Source: Lunularia cruciata
Taxonomy: Eukaryota; Streptophyta; Marchantiopsida; Lunulariales; Lunulariaceae
Direction: 5' to 3'
NCBI GenBank assembly: GCA_948567375.1
Contig: OX419755.1
Location: 26,366,517 to 26,430,516 of the forward strand
Length of the DNA: 64,000 nt
This document shows, in pieces, positions 25,392 to 37,900 of this stretch. Under the pieces are notes generated by a model, which worked only from the letters and a program-made list of their open reading frames with translations, was not told where the DNA came from and did no database searches. Both the position numbers and the translations under genes were made by a program. How positions within the stretch are numbered: position 1 is the first letter of the stretch; every line of letters starts with the position of its first letter.

Positions 25392-26253
25392 ATGGCGAAT
25401 CTGTTGGATCAAAACCCCATCTATTGCGTTGAGCAAATCCTCATACCCGAAGGTTTGCCGGCAATGTTGAAGGTGTTCGCTAAAGAAGCAATTCGCCATA
25501 ACCCTACAGATCTCGAAACTTTTGCTTGGAGATACTTTGAGAAGCTTGCTGCAACTGTCAAACTCGATGATACTGCTCCACCTCCAACTATACAGCAGGT
25601 TTATCATCTCATACTGTTATGCTCTCTCCTCCTCCTAAAAAAGCGGAGGAGCGCCTGCCCGGCTGGTCACCTGCGTGAAACTTATGTGAATCTGCCAAGG
25701 ATCCGTCTCCTTTGTAGCCTGTCAATAATGTCATTAATTTATACGCAGAGAATACGCAATTTATCCTCTAACGGGGTTAAAAGGTCAAGCCGCTGCTGGC
25801 GTTTATCTTCCCGCATCTTCTCAGATATCCCTCCCAAACTTCAACATTCTTGTTTGAGGAAACCAACACAGTTCGCATCAGGGTTTATACAGCATACCTC
25901 GCTCCTCAATGGAAACTGTGCTTTGCACACAAGGAGTGCTTGAACTCCATCCCCAGTGCAGTTAGTGACCTGCGCGTTAACTAGTACATTGTAGTTGGGT
26001 TTTGAGTTCAGCAAGTATGTTCTTTGTCCGTCCTCTTTCCGCTGCGAAAATAGTCAGTAACGCAAGGAATTACGGCGGTGGAAATCGGAATGGCATGGTC
26101 CGATATTGAGTCCTTTTTTCTAAACAAGAGCATACCATACTGGCCGTGGTCCTTTCAAACTTCGACAATTAAGCTTGTTTTCTGTGACGAGACCAACAAC
26201 TTGTGCGAGATGAGCGGTGCGGTATTCGGTAGATATAAACAGCTAAAGTTTTG

Positions 26254-26311
<58 letters not shown>

Positions 26312-27155
26312 CGGTATTCGGTAGATATAAACAGCTAAAGTTTTGAAGATCTCTCTCTCTCTCCAATCCAAGCTGCTTATAAGCTTCTATCCAAGTTAGC
26401 TGCTAGTTTGAGGATCTCCTTACTTGGTCCATGACCGCTTGCTTAAGTCGTAGCTTCATTAGGAACTGCAAAAATCACACTCACTGCTGTACGCTTGTGC
26501 AGATTACATCTGTGTGGGAGAAGTGTAAGGATCTTGAGTTCACCAATCAAGAATCTATGCGAAAGATCATAACATCATGCGGCATTGCTACAAATGCATG
26601 TGACAACATCTTCAAGCTGGCAGACTTTCCATCCGATCTCATTGAACCTAAAGAAGTCATTGTTCTTCTCATTACATCAACTTGCAAGGTGTCGCACCAT
26701 TTCCTTTATGCTTTGCAGATTGAAAAATCTCACTCTTTTACTGGAAGGATGGTGCATACATTTGCTACTGAATAGGCCTGGAAGAAGCCCTGCCCATTCG
26801 GTATGGGAGGAAACAACTTAAACAACTTCTACAACTTCAACAGCTACCGAAACACCCTATATAACCATTACCATAAGATGCAAGAGTTGAGATAAAAACA
26901 TAGTTCAGAACACAGCCCCCTTCTTGTGTCTTGGGTGCTTTTACTTTTAAGATTGAATGTGTGGGACGTTGTTTGTCAATCGATTCTGTGCAACAGAGCT
27001 TCGTAGCAATCATGAGAGGCATATTTAAGGTGTTCGGAGTTCAGACGAACGAAAAACTCCCTTTCCAACTTTTCTTTATGCTGATTAACTTCATTGCCCG
27101 GCGAAACAAGGACATACCCGCAACGACGATATCTGCACTTCATCAAGACCTGTGA
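25392..27155 (+). CDS. Ropporin-like RIIa-domain protein
   Basis: Three exons (25392-25598, 26503-26688, 26997-27155) join in phase 0 with GT-AG introns to 183 residues. Residues about 8-60 form an RIIa-type docking domain: CVEQILIPEGLPAMLKVFAK, then EAIRHNPTDLETFAWRYFEKL, similar to the N-terminus of ropporin/ROPN1L. These proteins bind A-kinase anchoring partners in radial spokes and the sperm fibrous sheath. The rest (VWEKCKDLEF, and MRGIFKVFGV near the C-terminus) fits the ropporin C-terminal helical region. It is shorter than animal ROPN1L (about 230 residues), so a small exon in intron 1 may be missing from this model. In plants the family is expected where sperm have flagella. A LINE copy ends just upstream. 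Confidence 0.75.
26215..26348. repeat. (CT)n microsatellite between two identical 42 bp copies
   Basis: The (CT)n tract at 26257-26307 is bracketed by identical 42 bp copies (26215-26256, 26307-26348) that begin CGGTGCGGTATTCGG and end TTTTGAAG. It lies in intron 1 of the ropporin-like gene. The exact identity suggests recent slippage or unequal exchange. Confidence 0.9.
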
Positions 27156-29516
27156 GTAGCACCGTAGAAATTGGCTTGAGATTCTGATCTCACTTCACAC
27201 ATCCGAGGCACTTGAAATAAAGAATCGTTAATCAAGTCGCGTTCCTCTCCGGACCAGTAGAACTTCTTCATGTATGAGGGCTTCTCATGTTCTCTTCTTC
27301 TTCTTGTTCTCACGTTTGATCAGTTCTGTCGACCTTTCACCAGTTTTAATTTCCGAAAAGGTTTTGAGGCAATCATAAGCCCAAATAAATATCGGAATCC
27401 ATGAACACGAAAGCTTAAAGTCAAAACTGCCTTCAAGTTCATGACGACCATTTACGCTCCATTATGCAGGAAAAGTAAGCAAGTAAAAGAGATACGTTTT
27501 GACGATATCAATATTAATCCGGTAATGACAGAACTTATGAAAATTTACTAAGATCTACAGTGTTAGTGCATCACACGAGAGTTTGAAAGTCTCATTGACA
27601 GAAACGATCGGTTGCTCCGAGAGGTCAATAGAAGAACTGAAAGGGTACACCCTTGAATGCTTTCCGTGGACTTCCCAAATAAAGCCAAGACTGTGGAAAG
27701 ATATGTGCAACTATGAGAAGTGCGAAAGGTGTGGGACTGTGTAGGCATTACTTGACAGACCGCACGTCTGTTCGCAACCATAGGCATGGCTCTGGGGATC
27801 TAATCTACTGCGGTGACGAAATTACTGTATTGGTGATTCCCTGTTGATAAACTGGACCTACAAAACTTATTTTCTTTTACTGTCATAAGCTTCCACATTC
27901 CCTATTGCGGAAAGTAAATCTTCTGAAAGAAAATTAACCTTTTCTAATTGATGTCCAGTCAAATGAGTAGCACTACAGAAAATGACAGGTGAAACTCTTG
28001 GATTTCTACAAATGCTCTAAGGACCAAAGAAAAGCACCACTTGGTACTGTGTTAGTTGTGCATGTGTCTGCCATACGTATTCCGCTGTCCGTACGGAGAT
28101 CGTGTAACTAGAAACAATAGAAAGCACGAATTATTCTCATTTTTTCAACTTTTGTATTTGAATTACAAAGAGGGTATTTCATATTAACTTAAATACTCTT
28201 TCTAGACTCGAACAGATACAAACGGTTAAACTTAGTGGATAAAAATAACTGTAAGTCATTTTAAAAGTTTCAGTATTTGATTTAAAAGAAGTGTCAAAAT
28301 AAAATAAAATAAAATAATAGACCAAGCCCAAGGAAAGAAAACAAATGAGTAGGTCCGACAGTGGACTCAAAAACTGCGCAGATTTTTCTGAATGTAAAAG
28401 GATTGAAATGATCAAAGACCAAACTTGAACTACAACTAGAGAGCTATGTAGAGTAGAGTGAAGATAGAAACATATAGAAACAAAACAGATATAAAGTATT
28501 CTATGTTGTGAAAATTGGAGTTGAAAGACCTACGTGGGCATAGATTCACATCCCAAAATTTAACGTTAAGAGCATCATATGAGCCCTTGGAAATTTGCCT
28601 ATTTAGGGCTAAATGATAGACTTATATTACTTGAGGACGTGGTGCTTTTACTTCAGTATTCTGCATCTTTTTCAACGTAAATTTGTGAGCATTGTAGATT
28701 AGTTCGTCGTAGAGCACGAATCATGGTAGTTTGTTCTAATCCAAAACATAAACAAAGACATGTCATTTGAGATGGCATCAAAAGGGTCACTCTTCACTTT
28801 CAAGAAGGGTCCACCTACTTTTAACTCCGTTGAAATAAAGAAGAACGGACTAGGTTCAGAAAGGGAGAGGATGAGTAAAACATATGAACTAACAAGATTT
28901 ATTAGAGATCAATCACAACTCTCTGTCGTGGTGGAATCAGAAATGTCTGGTGCAACGTAGCAAAGGATTGAGCCAAAGTCACTATAGGTCGTTTGGAAAA
29001 GCGCCCAACGACGAAAGAAACAAGGAATGAATGCAGCGACCGACAGATAAAGTCCGGCGGATTTCCTCAAGAAGAAAGGACGGGCCAATCGGGAAACTCA
29101 TGCATGTGCATGAGTCGTCTTCCGGGATTTACACTTGTCTCATCCTCCCATACTATCAGGCAGGCTGGCTAGATAATGCCATAATGTGATCAGGCTGGCG
29201 TAATGTGATCCCATGTGACTACTATTACATTAGAAGAGAAGTGTGTATTCCATCTGCACTCCTTCCGGGTGGGTCGGTCAGTTGCGGGTCAGGAGGAGGA
29301 GGACATCCTGTGCTGCTACTGCTGGTAAGTCATGTCGCCTTTCGTTCGTTCGTTGGGTCGGTCGGTGGTCGCTGTTGTGTGGAAATGGAAACTTGTCGTT
29401 GTTGTTGAGGAGCTTATTTGTGGAGGTTTTGTTTCCTTGCATAGGAGGGAGGTTTCTCGGTGAAGGGTTTTGATCTCTGGTGGACGCTTGTACTTGTTTC
29501 TTGTGACAGGCTACAT

Positions 29517-29595
<79 letters not shown>

Positions 29596-30851
29596 GGTGT
29601 AAGCCAGCAATTGGACTGTTATTAGGCAGATCGAGTGAGGAATTACTCTCAATTTATTCCTGACCGAAGAGATTAATCTACCAGCGGGAGGAAGGAAGTA
29701 GTATCCTGTTTTTTTCGCTTGCCATTTGAGTCGCGGCGAGTCTGCGATGTGTGTTAGAGAATGATGTTTCTCTCTTGCTTTACGTTTCGTCCTTCCGCTT
29801 TTCTCTGGATTCGTGCTCCCTACCCGAGCTTAATTGAGGTCACTGCTGCAGCAGCCAATTCCGCCGCTGAATGTCATTGATTTTAGAGTTTTTTTGGCCT
29901 TGCGCGTACCAGTTTCTTCGCAGACTGGTCTTGAAGAACTTTCTGCAAGAGTAGGTAATAAAAGTGCTACTCTTGTGAAATAAATTCTCCAATTCCAGTA
30001 TTTTGTCCCCCACGTTCAAATCCAGCGTTGCATGGACGTTTTGTTGCCTCTCTTATCTTGCATGATCTGGCTCGAGGCTTTTAAGAAGCACGAGCCACTA
30101 ATTGGATTACCCTGCCATCTGTCAGGCCTGATCAGCTGTTGAAGATCTTCAAAATTGCCCTTCTCTCCCCTAGGTAGAGGGGTGTCCCGGTCGATATCGG
30201 AAACTTAACTAGGTTTTGAATCTGTTTGAAGCAGATAATTTAAGAAGCTTAGAAAAGAAAGAGGGAGCGCTTATGCGGGGCCCCTCGTTCTGGTGTTCTG
30301 TCTGCTTTCTATGTTGCTGTTTCCTTTGCTGTCGGCCTCGACGTCGCCGTCCACGACGAACGACCGTTTTATTCTGACGTCTTGATATACATGATGTTAG
30401 GTTTGTTCTTCCCACATTCCCATGTTCCAGTGTCCAACTGAAGCAATTGCCAACAGGAATCAACTTAGGAGATATGTAGTTATCTGTCATGAGCAAGGTT
30501 TCGGAATAGATCCTGTTGTTGTACTTGGTTCTGCCGGGTCTATTGTTGCTGTGAGCATGTTCGCTGGGTATCATGCAGCGCACTCCAGATAGGGCACGAG
30601 ATTATCAGAGTCAAATTATGGTGCTTACTTGTGCTTCTGTTTACAAATTTTAGGGTTTAGTATAGTATACCTATCGACGCGTGGTGCCGGAGGGGTACTG
30701 CTGGAATCTTCTTAACCTTGGTTCAGAAACACACATAAACTGTTTAATGCATGAGAGTCCATCTCTCAGATATTCATGAAGATACACATGGCTGATAGTG
30801 ACGTGCTTTGATGTTAAGCAGGTTCAGAGTTCTCTTGGGGTCCAATGAAAC
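27156..30851. other. Intergenic, upstream of the coiled-coil gene
   Basis: Only short ORFs are present and no known domain. 29.2-30.2 kb is less AT-rich, contains a (GA)n tract and may hold the promoter or untranslated exon of the gene starting at 30852, but no transcription start can be assigned. Confidence 0.4.
29521..29588. repeat. (GA)n microsatellite
   Basis: About 34 uninterrupted GA units. GA/CT tracts are common in plant 5' leader regions, and this one lies about 1.3 kb before the next start codon. The ORFs that read through it are artefacts. Confidence 0.95.
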
Positions 30852-33763
30852 ATGGAGATTGCAAGGATGGTGGTTGAATTAATCTCACTTGCTATCAGTG
30901 TAGCTGGATCTGCTACGAGACCTTGGTGGCGACTCTTATGGTTCGCCCTGTGCATGTACATCTCTGCTTGGACCACTGTTCTCGCTTGGGGTCTACGACT
31001 AGTAAAAGCGCCTTTCCATTTGCTGTCAGCACCTGCCCGAGAACGCCAGGTTAATTTTTCCCTCTTGGTAGTCAAGGCTTAACTTCTCATGTTGTGATTG
31101 ACGTCTCTTTTGAAATAGGTCTTTTAGAGCAAGATATATACGAGCTATATACTGACTGACTGCAAAGACTTTCATGTGGCACTTGCAACAATGTAGAGAA
31201 CTTATAGAACTTTCAGTTCCTCCATAGGTTTTGCAGTTTCCTCGCCGTTTCTGAGTCCACCATAATACTGCCTAACTAGTCAGATATCTGAAGTGTAATG
31301 TTTTTGAATAGATTACACTCTTTTTCCTTGGCCAGAGTTGAACTCTTCTGCTTTCTGCGTCACTTTTCGGTAGTTTCTTGGTCCGTTCTGGATAAAATTT
31401 CACAGTACTTATCTCAAAGCTAGGTACTGATTGGACCTGGCTTTGATGAGAACTGTTCTGTTTAGTTCTGTCTTGCTCACAATGACTGTGAGCAAGACAG
31501 AACTAAGGTAGAAGTTCTTCAAAAGACCCTAAACAAAAATGATTTTGAGCTTCAAGCTGGATTTATTAATTTAGTTTGTTCAATTGATTTAGTGTTTTCT
31601 TCCGGTCCTGGAGAGACGCAGCCCCGAATTGGTGCACAAGGTCAGAGGCCCCGATGAAAACCCACATTGTTCTTTCCTACAAGCGACTGTTCTGATCATG
31701 TCCATGGAAGCGGACCATATAGTTAAAAGACTAAAATAGGAGAGACATACATTGTAGTCCATAGACACCAGATTTCTTGCCCTTGCAAGAAGTCGGGGAT
31801 CCATCCCTCTACATCCTTCAACGTTGTATCCGACGGCGAGTGACAGCGTCTGTTAGTTTAGTTTGTAAAAGATTGTCGAGCTTTTGGTGTGTGTGTCGCT
31901 CTTCTAACCCCTCTTGACCTCTCTCTTCAATTATGTTGAATAGAGATTGTGTATGGTTGAACCTGTACGGTGTCCGAGGGCTTTCTGTATCTTGTAGCTG
32001 TTGCAACAGAAGTATTTGCAAGGAAGATTTGCTTTTCTCCGAGAGTCTACTTCAACAGAATCGCTTGACTGGGTTTGCCCATTATTCAGAGTATGTACGT
32101 GCACTTGGAATGGTTCATTTCGAGCAGGCGCAAGCCTGCACTGAGCTCACCGGAAGTTGGAATCCAAGAGGCACTTTTGTTAACTTTAGTTGATAACTTT
32201 AGTTGAAATAATATTCATCCTTAGCTGCAGATTCAACAACAAGCAGCGATAGTATCTCCTAGGCAGCCTGGATATGTCGAATTTGGATACGACGATCACG
32301 GCGTGTTAATATACTCATCACTTCCATTTTGATTGGATGAAAACAATTTTGTTGATACATTTAGTTGACAAGAAATTCACCCGTAATCTGCACATTCAAC
32401 AAGAAAAAGCAATAATATCTCAGCCCATTTTGACATTGGATGAGAAGGGACTGTTTTGAACAGCAAGGCTTTGGACGTTTTTAGTTACCTTTGACTATTT
32501 GTTGAGATTGATCATATCTGTACATCTTTCATGTTGTAATAACAGGGTTTACTTTTTCAGATTGCCGCACAACTGGGTAAACTCAAATCTGAATACAAGG
32601 GCCTTCAGATTCTAAATCATGAATTAGAGAAAAAGCAGAAGTTAGCCGTGCGTGAACATCTTCGAACTGAAAAGGGTTTGCAAGATGCTCTGGTTTTCGA
32701 AGTCAGCAGAGCCACAAAAACCTCCAAGCTCTTGAAGTTGAGGGTAAGTTGATTCACTAGTGAAATCATGTAACGGTCTTGGATGCTGAAACAAACTGCA
32801 TAGCCTGCCATTCATCTACTGGTGAACCTGCTAGATGTAAGATCATAGGAGAAGATGCGGACGGTGTGTGTACTAACACTAGCCAGTCGGTATAGGCTTG
32901 ATTGATTAGGTCGGTATGTGATTATATTTCTTGACTTGAAGGTGCATGTTGTTATGGGCGGAACTGCTTCACGGCTTCGTCATACATTCCCTTAGTTCCA
33001 AAATTTGGTCTCTACTTTGGATTTAAGCCTGCATGGTTCTTTGGTCTTAATTCCTGACCTTAGTAACGTTTGTTAAGAGTTTGACAACTTGTGGTCGTTG
33101 GTTCATGCCTACTAGATAAGGGAACTGGAAGAACAAAATGTCCAGCTGCAAGAATTCCTCCGCAGGAAAAGCTTAGGGTACGATATTTTCGAACCCAAAG
33201 AAGACGTTGAATTTGACAAGCATGGTAAGACCCTCCTATTGGGGACATCACCAGGAGCTGAACAGAAGTGGGACACAACACTTGCTCTCAGGCCTGGATC
33301 TCAGGTTACCGCCAATGGCTTCCCTGCAGAAAGTGGTGAGGATGTCAGGGGAAGGAGCTGGACTCTACTGGAAGATCAATCGAGAGGAATCGCTTTTGCT
33401 TCGAGTCTTTTCAGTGCTTTTTTGACTGCCTTGGTGGCGGTGATAGCTTGGCAGGCCCAGGACCCGTGCATGCCCCTTGTTATTGCGCTGCACATTGTGG
33501 TGGGTATGTCCTGTGTCAAAGTTGCCCACTTTGTCTCGAAGTTGCCTAACCGATTAGACCTTGACGCCATGGTGCTTTTGAGTTTCAATTCCTTCATTTT
33601 AGGTTCGTTGGCTTCCCCTTTCTTCCCGTATATAGCAAAGTACTTTGTACCCCCAGCAGTTCAACTTTGGTGGCGGTTACTGGGTTGGTTCGGTATGAAA
33701 TCGGAGATCTTGATATCAGAGCAGTTGCAGGATATGGCTACGTCAACTCTGGTGTCTGATTAG
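30852..33763 (+). CDS. Membrane-anchored coiled-coil protein, function unknown
   Basis: Three exons (30852-31049, 32561-32743, 33116-33763), joined in phase 0 by GT-AG introns, give 342 residues. Residues about 24-52 form a Trp-rich hydrophobic segment (PWWRLLWFALCMYISAW). Residues about 64-150 are charged with heptad-like leucines (QLGKLKSEYKGLQIL, IRELEEQNVQLQEFL), a likely coiled coil. The C-terminus has about three more hydrophobic segments (roughly 219-238, 247-267, 278-297) around DPCMPLVIALHIVVGM and LLSFNSFILGSLASP. The overall plan recalls an uncharacterised land-plant membrane protein family, but I cannot name it. The gene converges on GatA, with 1.1 kb between the stops. Confidence 0.78.
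31462..31506. repeat. Perfect 20 bp inverted repeat with 5 nt loop
   Basis: Arms 31462-31481 and 31487-31506 are exact reverse complements (TTAGTTCTGTCTTGCTCACA on the left), with loop ATGAC. It lies in intron 1 of the membrane coiled-coil gene. It could be a tiny foldback element or a transcribed hairpin. No flanking target duplication was evident. Confidence 0.9.
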
Positions 33764-34910
33764 TTGCTGTTTGCAATCCTCTACGTAGTCTAGTCTCACT
33801 CTTACACTGTAACAAAAATGGTCATCTCACGCGCTCAATTTGTAAATCTGATAGACACTTCCTAGAGAAGGGTGCTTGATTGCCTCCGACACAGTCTTGA
33901 GTTCATGCGCTTGTAACATAAATTGAAGTTGACGAGATCCGCAACTTAGAAAAGTCAAAGAGCATACTACTGTTCTGCTACTATAATTCTTTTGTGCTCC
34001 AAACACCCTTTCTCTCGACATTTAGCAAGAACATTTTATCTATCTTAAATTTTAAACTCGAATTTGTTTGGTTATTGTACACTCTTACTGGTATTGTTTG
34101 TTCATATTGCTGATGTTCAGGTTTATCTGATAACGTCTGAATCGTCGGATTCTTTTCTAAGCGTTATATGCATATGCAACCACTACGCTGGGAAATAGGT
34201 CCTTGTAAATGTTCTTTCAACTTCAATCAAAATTTCGGCCAACAAATTAAACTGTCCAGATATATCATATGCAAACTCTTAGTCACCTTGTCAATTTTAG
34301 CTATTATTCACCTGAAAGTAACAATCTGCAGTTCCTCATTAGAAATTGCATCTGTATTAACCAATTGTGCCACATTTCAAAAGAATAACGCCCAACAGGC
34401 CTAACAGGTGTACACACTCAAGTAAATCCCCTATGCACGTAGAGCGGCGATGGTCGTTTAGAGCGTCTCATCAACATCCGATGTTCCGTAATTCCATACG
34501 AGAATCAAGGGTACCTTCTATTGTTACATAGATTTCGCGTCCGACTTCACACAATCCTCTCTGCACGGTTTTGCGGTCTACGTCCCAAAGTAGCTCACTG
34601 CCTCCTACTAGCATGCAATATTCCTGCGAAGACGGGATAAGTACAAGACAGAAGAAAGTTACTGGTCTTCCAAACCCCAATACTAAATGCGCTTCTGTTC
34701 TCGAGGAGATTTACAAGCAGAACTGAAATCTGTCATGAATCATGTGTATTATTGCAATCCGTTGCACAATGTTCCCCTGCGAACGAGCTTCCGAAAGTAG
34801 TAGATCCAATCGTAGTCCAACTTTCATGATGTACCACACGCTCTCAACCCGGAGAAATAGAACCTTCACTTCTGCTTTCATCTTCATATCGATGAACTCA
34901 ACTACATCAA
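33764..34910. other. Convergent intergenic region with a possible orphan exon
   Basis: On the minus strand, a reading frame follows a splice-acceptor-like CTTCGCAG near 34626 and runs to a stop at 34471, encoding EYCMLVGGSELLWDVDRK and TVQRGLCEVGREIYV. It is about 50 residues, looks protein-like and lies beyond the GatA stop, but has no recognisable family. The rest of the interval is AT-rich with no signal. Confidence 0.3.
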
Positions 34911-37900
34911 CTATTGCACAAGTGGAGGGAGGTCGTGGCACCAATGCGGCGCAGTCTGTTCAAAAATGTGTCCTAGACGCAACAATTCCGCCTGCAAGTA
35001 ATTACTGCATGAGTCAGTCCGGAGAAACAGTTTCGACAAAACTACATCCCGATAACGAATGCATTTATAGTGAAGCCAATCAACTTGAGCGACCCGTACC
35101 TCAGCAAAAGACTTCCCAACCATTTGTAGACCTATTGGAAGCCCGTAAGGTCCACCTTCGGCAAGCCCACAAGGCACTACGAGAGCTGGAAGGCCGGCCA
35201 GGTTTACATTTACCTGTAAACGCACGAGTAATTGATGCCGATCAGATGAACACGTCCAACGATCCAGTAAAGGATGCATAGCTACGGAGGAAACTCAAGA
35301 ATAATGGCAAAAGGCAAAAGGCCCTCAACAGGTGAGACTAAGCAGGCTAGTTTGACGAGCAAATGGTTCTGAATCCCGTGGAGATAACAGCATCAGCATA
35401 ACATGTGGTTGCATACCGTCATCAGATCTCCAGCATACATGGACAGTGGATCATCGGCTTTTTCACCTGCAATCACCAGATATTCGGAACCTCCGTAAGC
35501 ACTGAGTTTCAGGAACCAAGCGGCAAGTAGGAGTCTAGAGCAGTGCAAGCAGCTCAAAGAAGATAGGTTCAACTGACAAACCTATCTTATAAGCAGGTGT
35601 TGGAGCCACCGGCGACAACAAGACATCAACGTCTTGCAGAACTTGTTGCAGATCCGTCTGGATAATTCTGCGTACCTGAAAGGCCAACCACGCAGCTGAT
35701 ATCATTCCCTCTTTGTCACCTATGATTCGGAACTCCGTTTAGCAAGCAAAACGAACACCAATACTTGAAGTTTGACAGCAAGCTGCAGCAATTGCCTGTT
35801 GCAACTTTTGAAGTCTGTACCTGTTGAGCACGCTTATAGAAGGCGTCATAATAGCCAGCTGACAAGGCATATGTACCCATCAATATACGTCTCTTGACCT
35901 GCAACAAGTACATTGCACTTGGTCAGACTTGGTTACTCTAATTTCCTAAACGGTTTACAGGACACAAAGGAACCATGCATATGACGCAAAAAGACGCAAG
36001 TACGTACCTCTGCACCGAGTCCTTTGGATCGAGAGTTGCCATACATCGGTATGAGCTCTTGTGCATCCGCCCGATTGCCATACCTGGATTGTCAGGCCAA
36101 TAACCACAAACCAAAAATCCTCAGAATAACTCCAAGTGACAATCAATATAGGGTAGAGAACATAAACGTGTTGAAGAAATAACAAACACCTGTCTGTGGG
36201 TGGTACTTCATTCACCATCCCGGAATAATGTCTTTTGACCATGCACAATGACTAGAGAAACGTCAAAGGGTCGAAGACTCAGAAAGAGAACAATAAGAAC
36301 CATTCCAGCTTGTGATCCTGCATGGGTAACAAATGCTGTCGGAAGACCAAGATACTTTGAAGGAAGAGATAATTAGAAACATAGAATGGTGAGATTATAA
36401 CTACATATGATATGAATGATAAGGTAAGCATTCAGGGAGGGGAAGATGAAACAGCTTCTTCAAGATAGCATTTCTCATCTTGAAGATTCCCTAGTCCATA
36501 GACAAACTCAAAACAGGTGATGCTCTTCCACTTTGGTCTGGATAAAATTAAGACTCTAGTAACCGTTCCCTTCCTTACCTCGCACCATCATAACGAGACA
36601 GGTTGGATGAAGCTTCAGATGCTGCAAGCACATAGTAGGCCGGCAAACCCAGGGAAAACCTTGGCAACTCGACCTGGCAAGCAACCATTCAAACTAATTA
36701 TTTGCAGTGAGTTGAGTGTCTTCTCATTTCAGAGTGCAATATTTAGCGACATGAGATTTGCAAGGCAGGATTATCAGAGTTGAGCAGTTTGTGTCTCTAA
36801 GACTTCTGGTACACGTGGAACAAAGTCGTGCGATACAAGACAGACAGACAGACATTTTTAGAGCTTCTACAGCATCTTTCCCGTTTCAGGAAGCTTTGCA
36901 AAATCTGGTGACAAGAAAGATAAGGGAGAATATCTAAGCTGCACTATCATATTTTGCCAAAGTATTTAGTGCACAAGTCTTGGAAACAAAATTTAGCAGA
37001 TGTCTACAGGGTTTGCATGGTTTGCTTGCAGCTTCAAATCTCGAAGGATACTTATGACTCTTAGCTAGCGTCGACGCCGTGGATTCGGAGTCAGTTCGTC
37101 AGGCAGGGTCATAAACAGAAGTAGAAGCAAGCCAGACGTACATTCAGTCAGACAACATCTAGCCTGGTCAACTAAGTCAGTTCTTAGTCCTAATACTCCG
37201 AACAAAATCCAAATTTTGACAGAGCGCCTGGATTTTGACAAAATTTTGAGAAGCTCTGATGCGTCGATGGGAGAAATAAGCACCTCAATAACTTGACCTC
37301 CAAGGTCTTCTAGATGCTTGGCAGCAGAGCGAATGGCCGAAACAACACTTGAGTCAACTCCTTCACCCAACGTTTCTTTAATGAGACCAAACTTTATTCC
37401 AGCTAGCGGCTTACTGCTGAAATCTTTTAGCTGAAGGAAGTTTTCCAAAAACTTCGGCACATCCTATCAAGAAAGAAATGTACTTTGTAAAGATTCCACC
37501 TCCAATAAGTTCTGTGGAAATCAACATGCGGAGAAAAATTTGTATCAATTTTGTGGAAGATAATTAACATCCGGTCAGAAGTCCTACTCATCTTTTGACT
37601 ACAGGGTTCCGCCAGGGTTCCGCCCTGGCGGAACCTGGCAGAATAATCCTCTGCTAGGATATATAAATTATACATATTCTCCGAGTGTAAGGACAATAAT
37701 TGATGTCAACCTATACACTAGTGAGAAACTTGGACCACGGGGATTTTCGTCAAAGACATAAAGTTTACAAAAAGGTACAACATGGACCACAATCTAGTCC
37801 TTAGAATAGAGACGTAAACTCCTCTCAAGTTACCCTCAAACTACTGAGCAAGATCTGCTAACAACAAGGATATACCACGCAAGGAGCTGGCTGAAAGAAG

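Noticed and set aside
25392..25943. Single 183-codon ORF from the ropporin start
   Set aside because: After 25598 the frame runs through a GT donor into intron sequence with no similarity; the spliced model fits the family better.
29278..29663. ORFs rich in Ser-Leu or Arg-Glu repeats
   Set aside because: They are translations of the (GA)n microsatellite.
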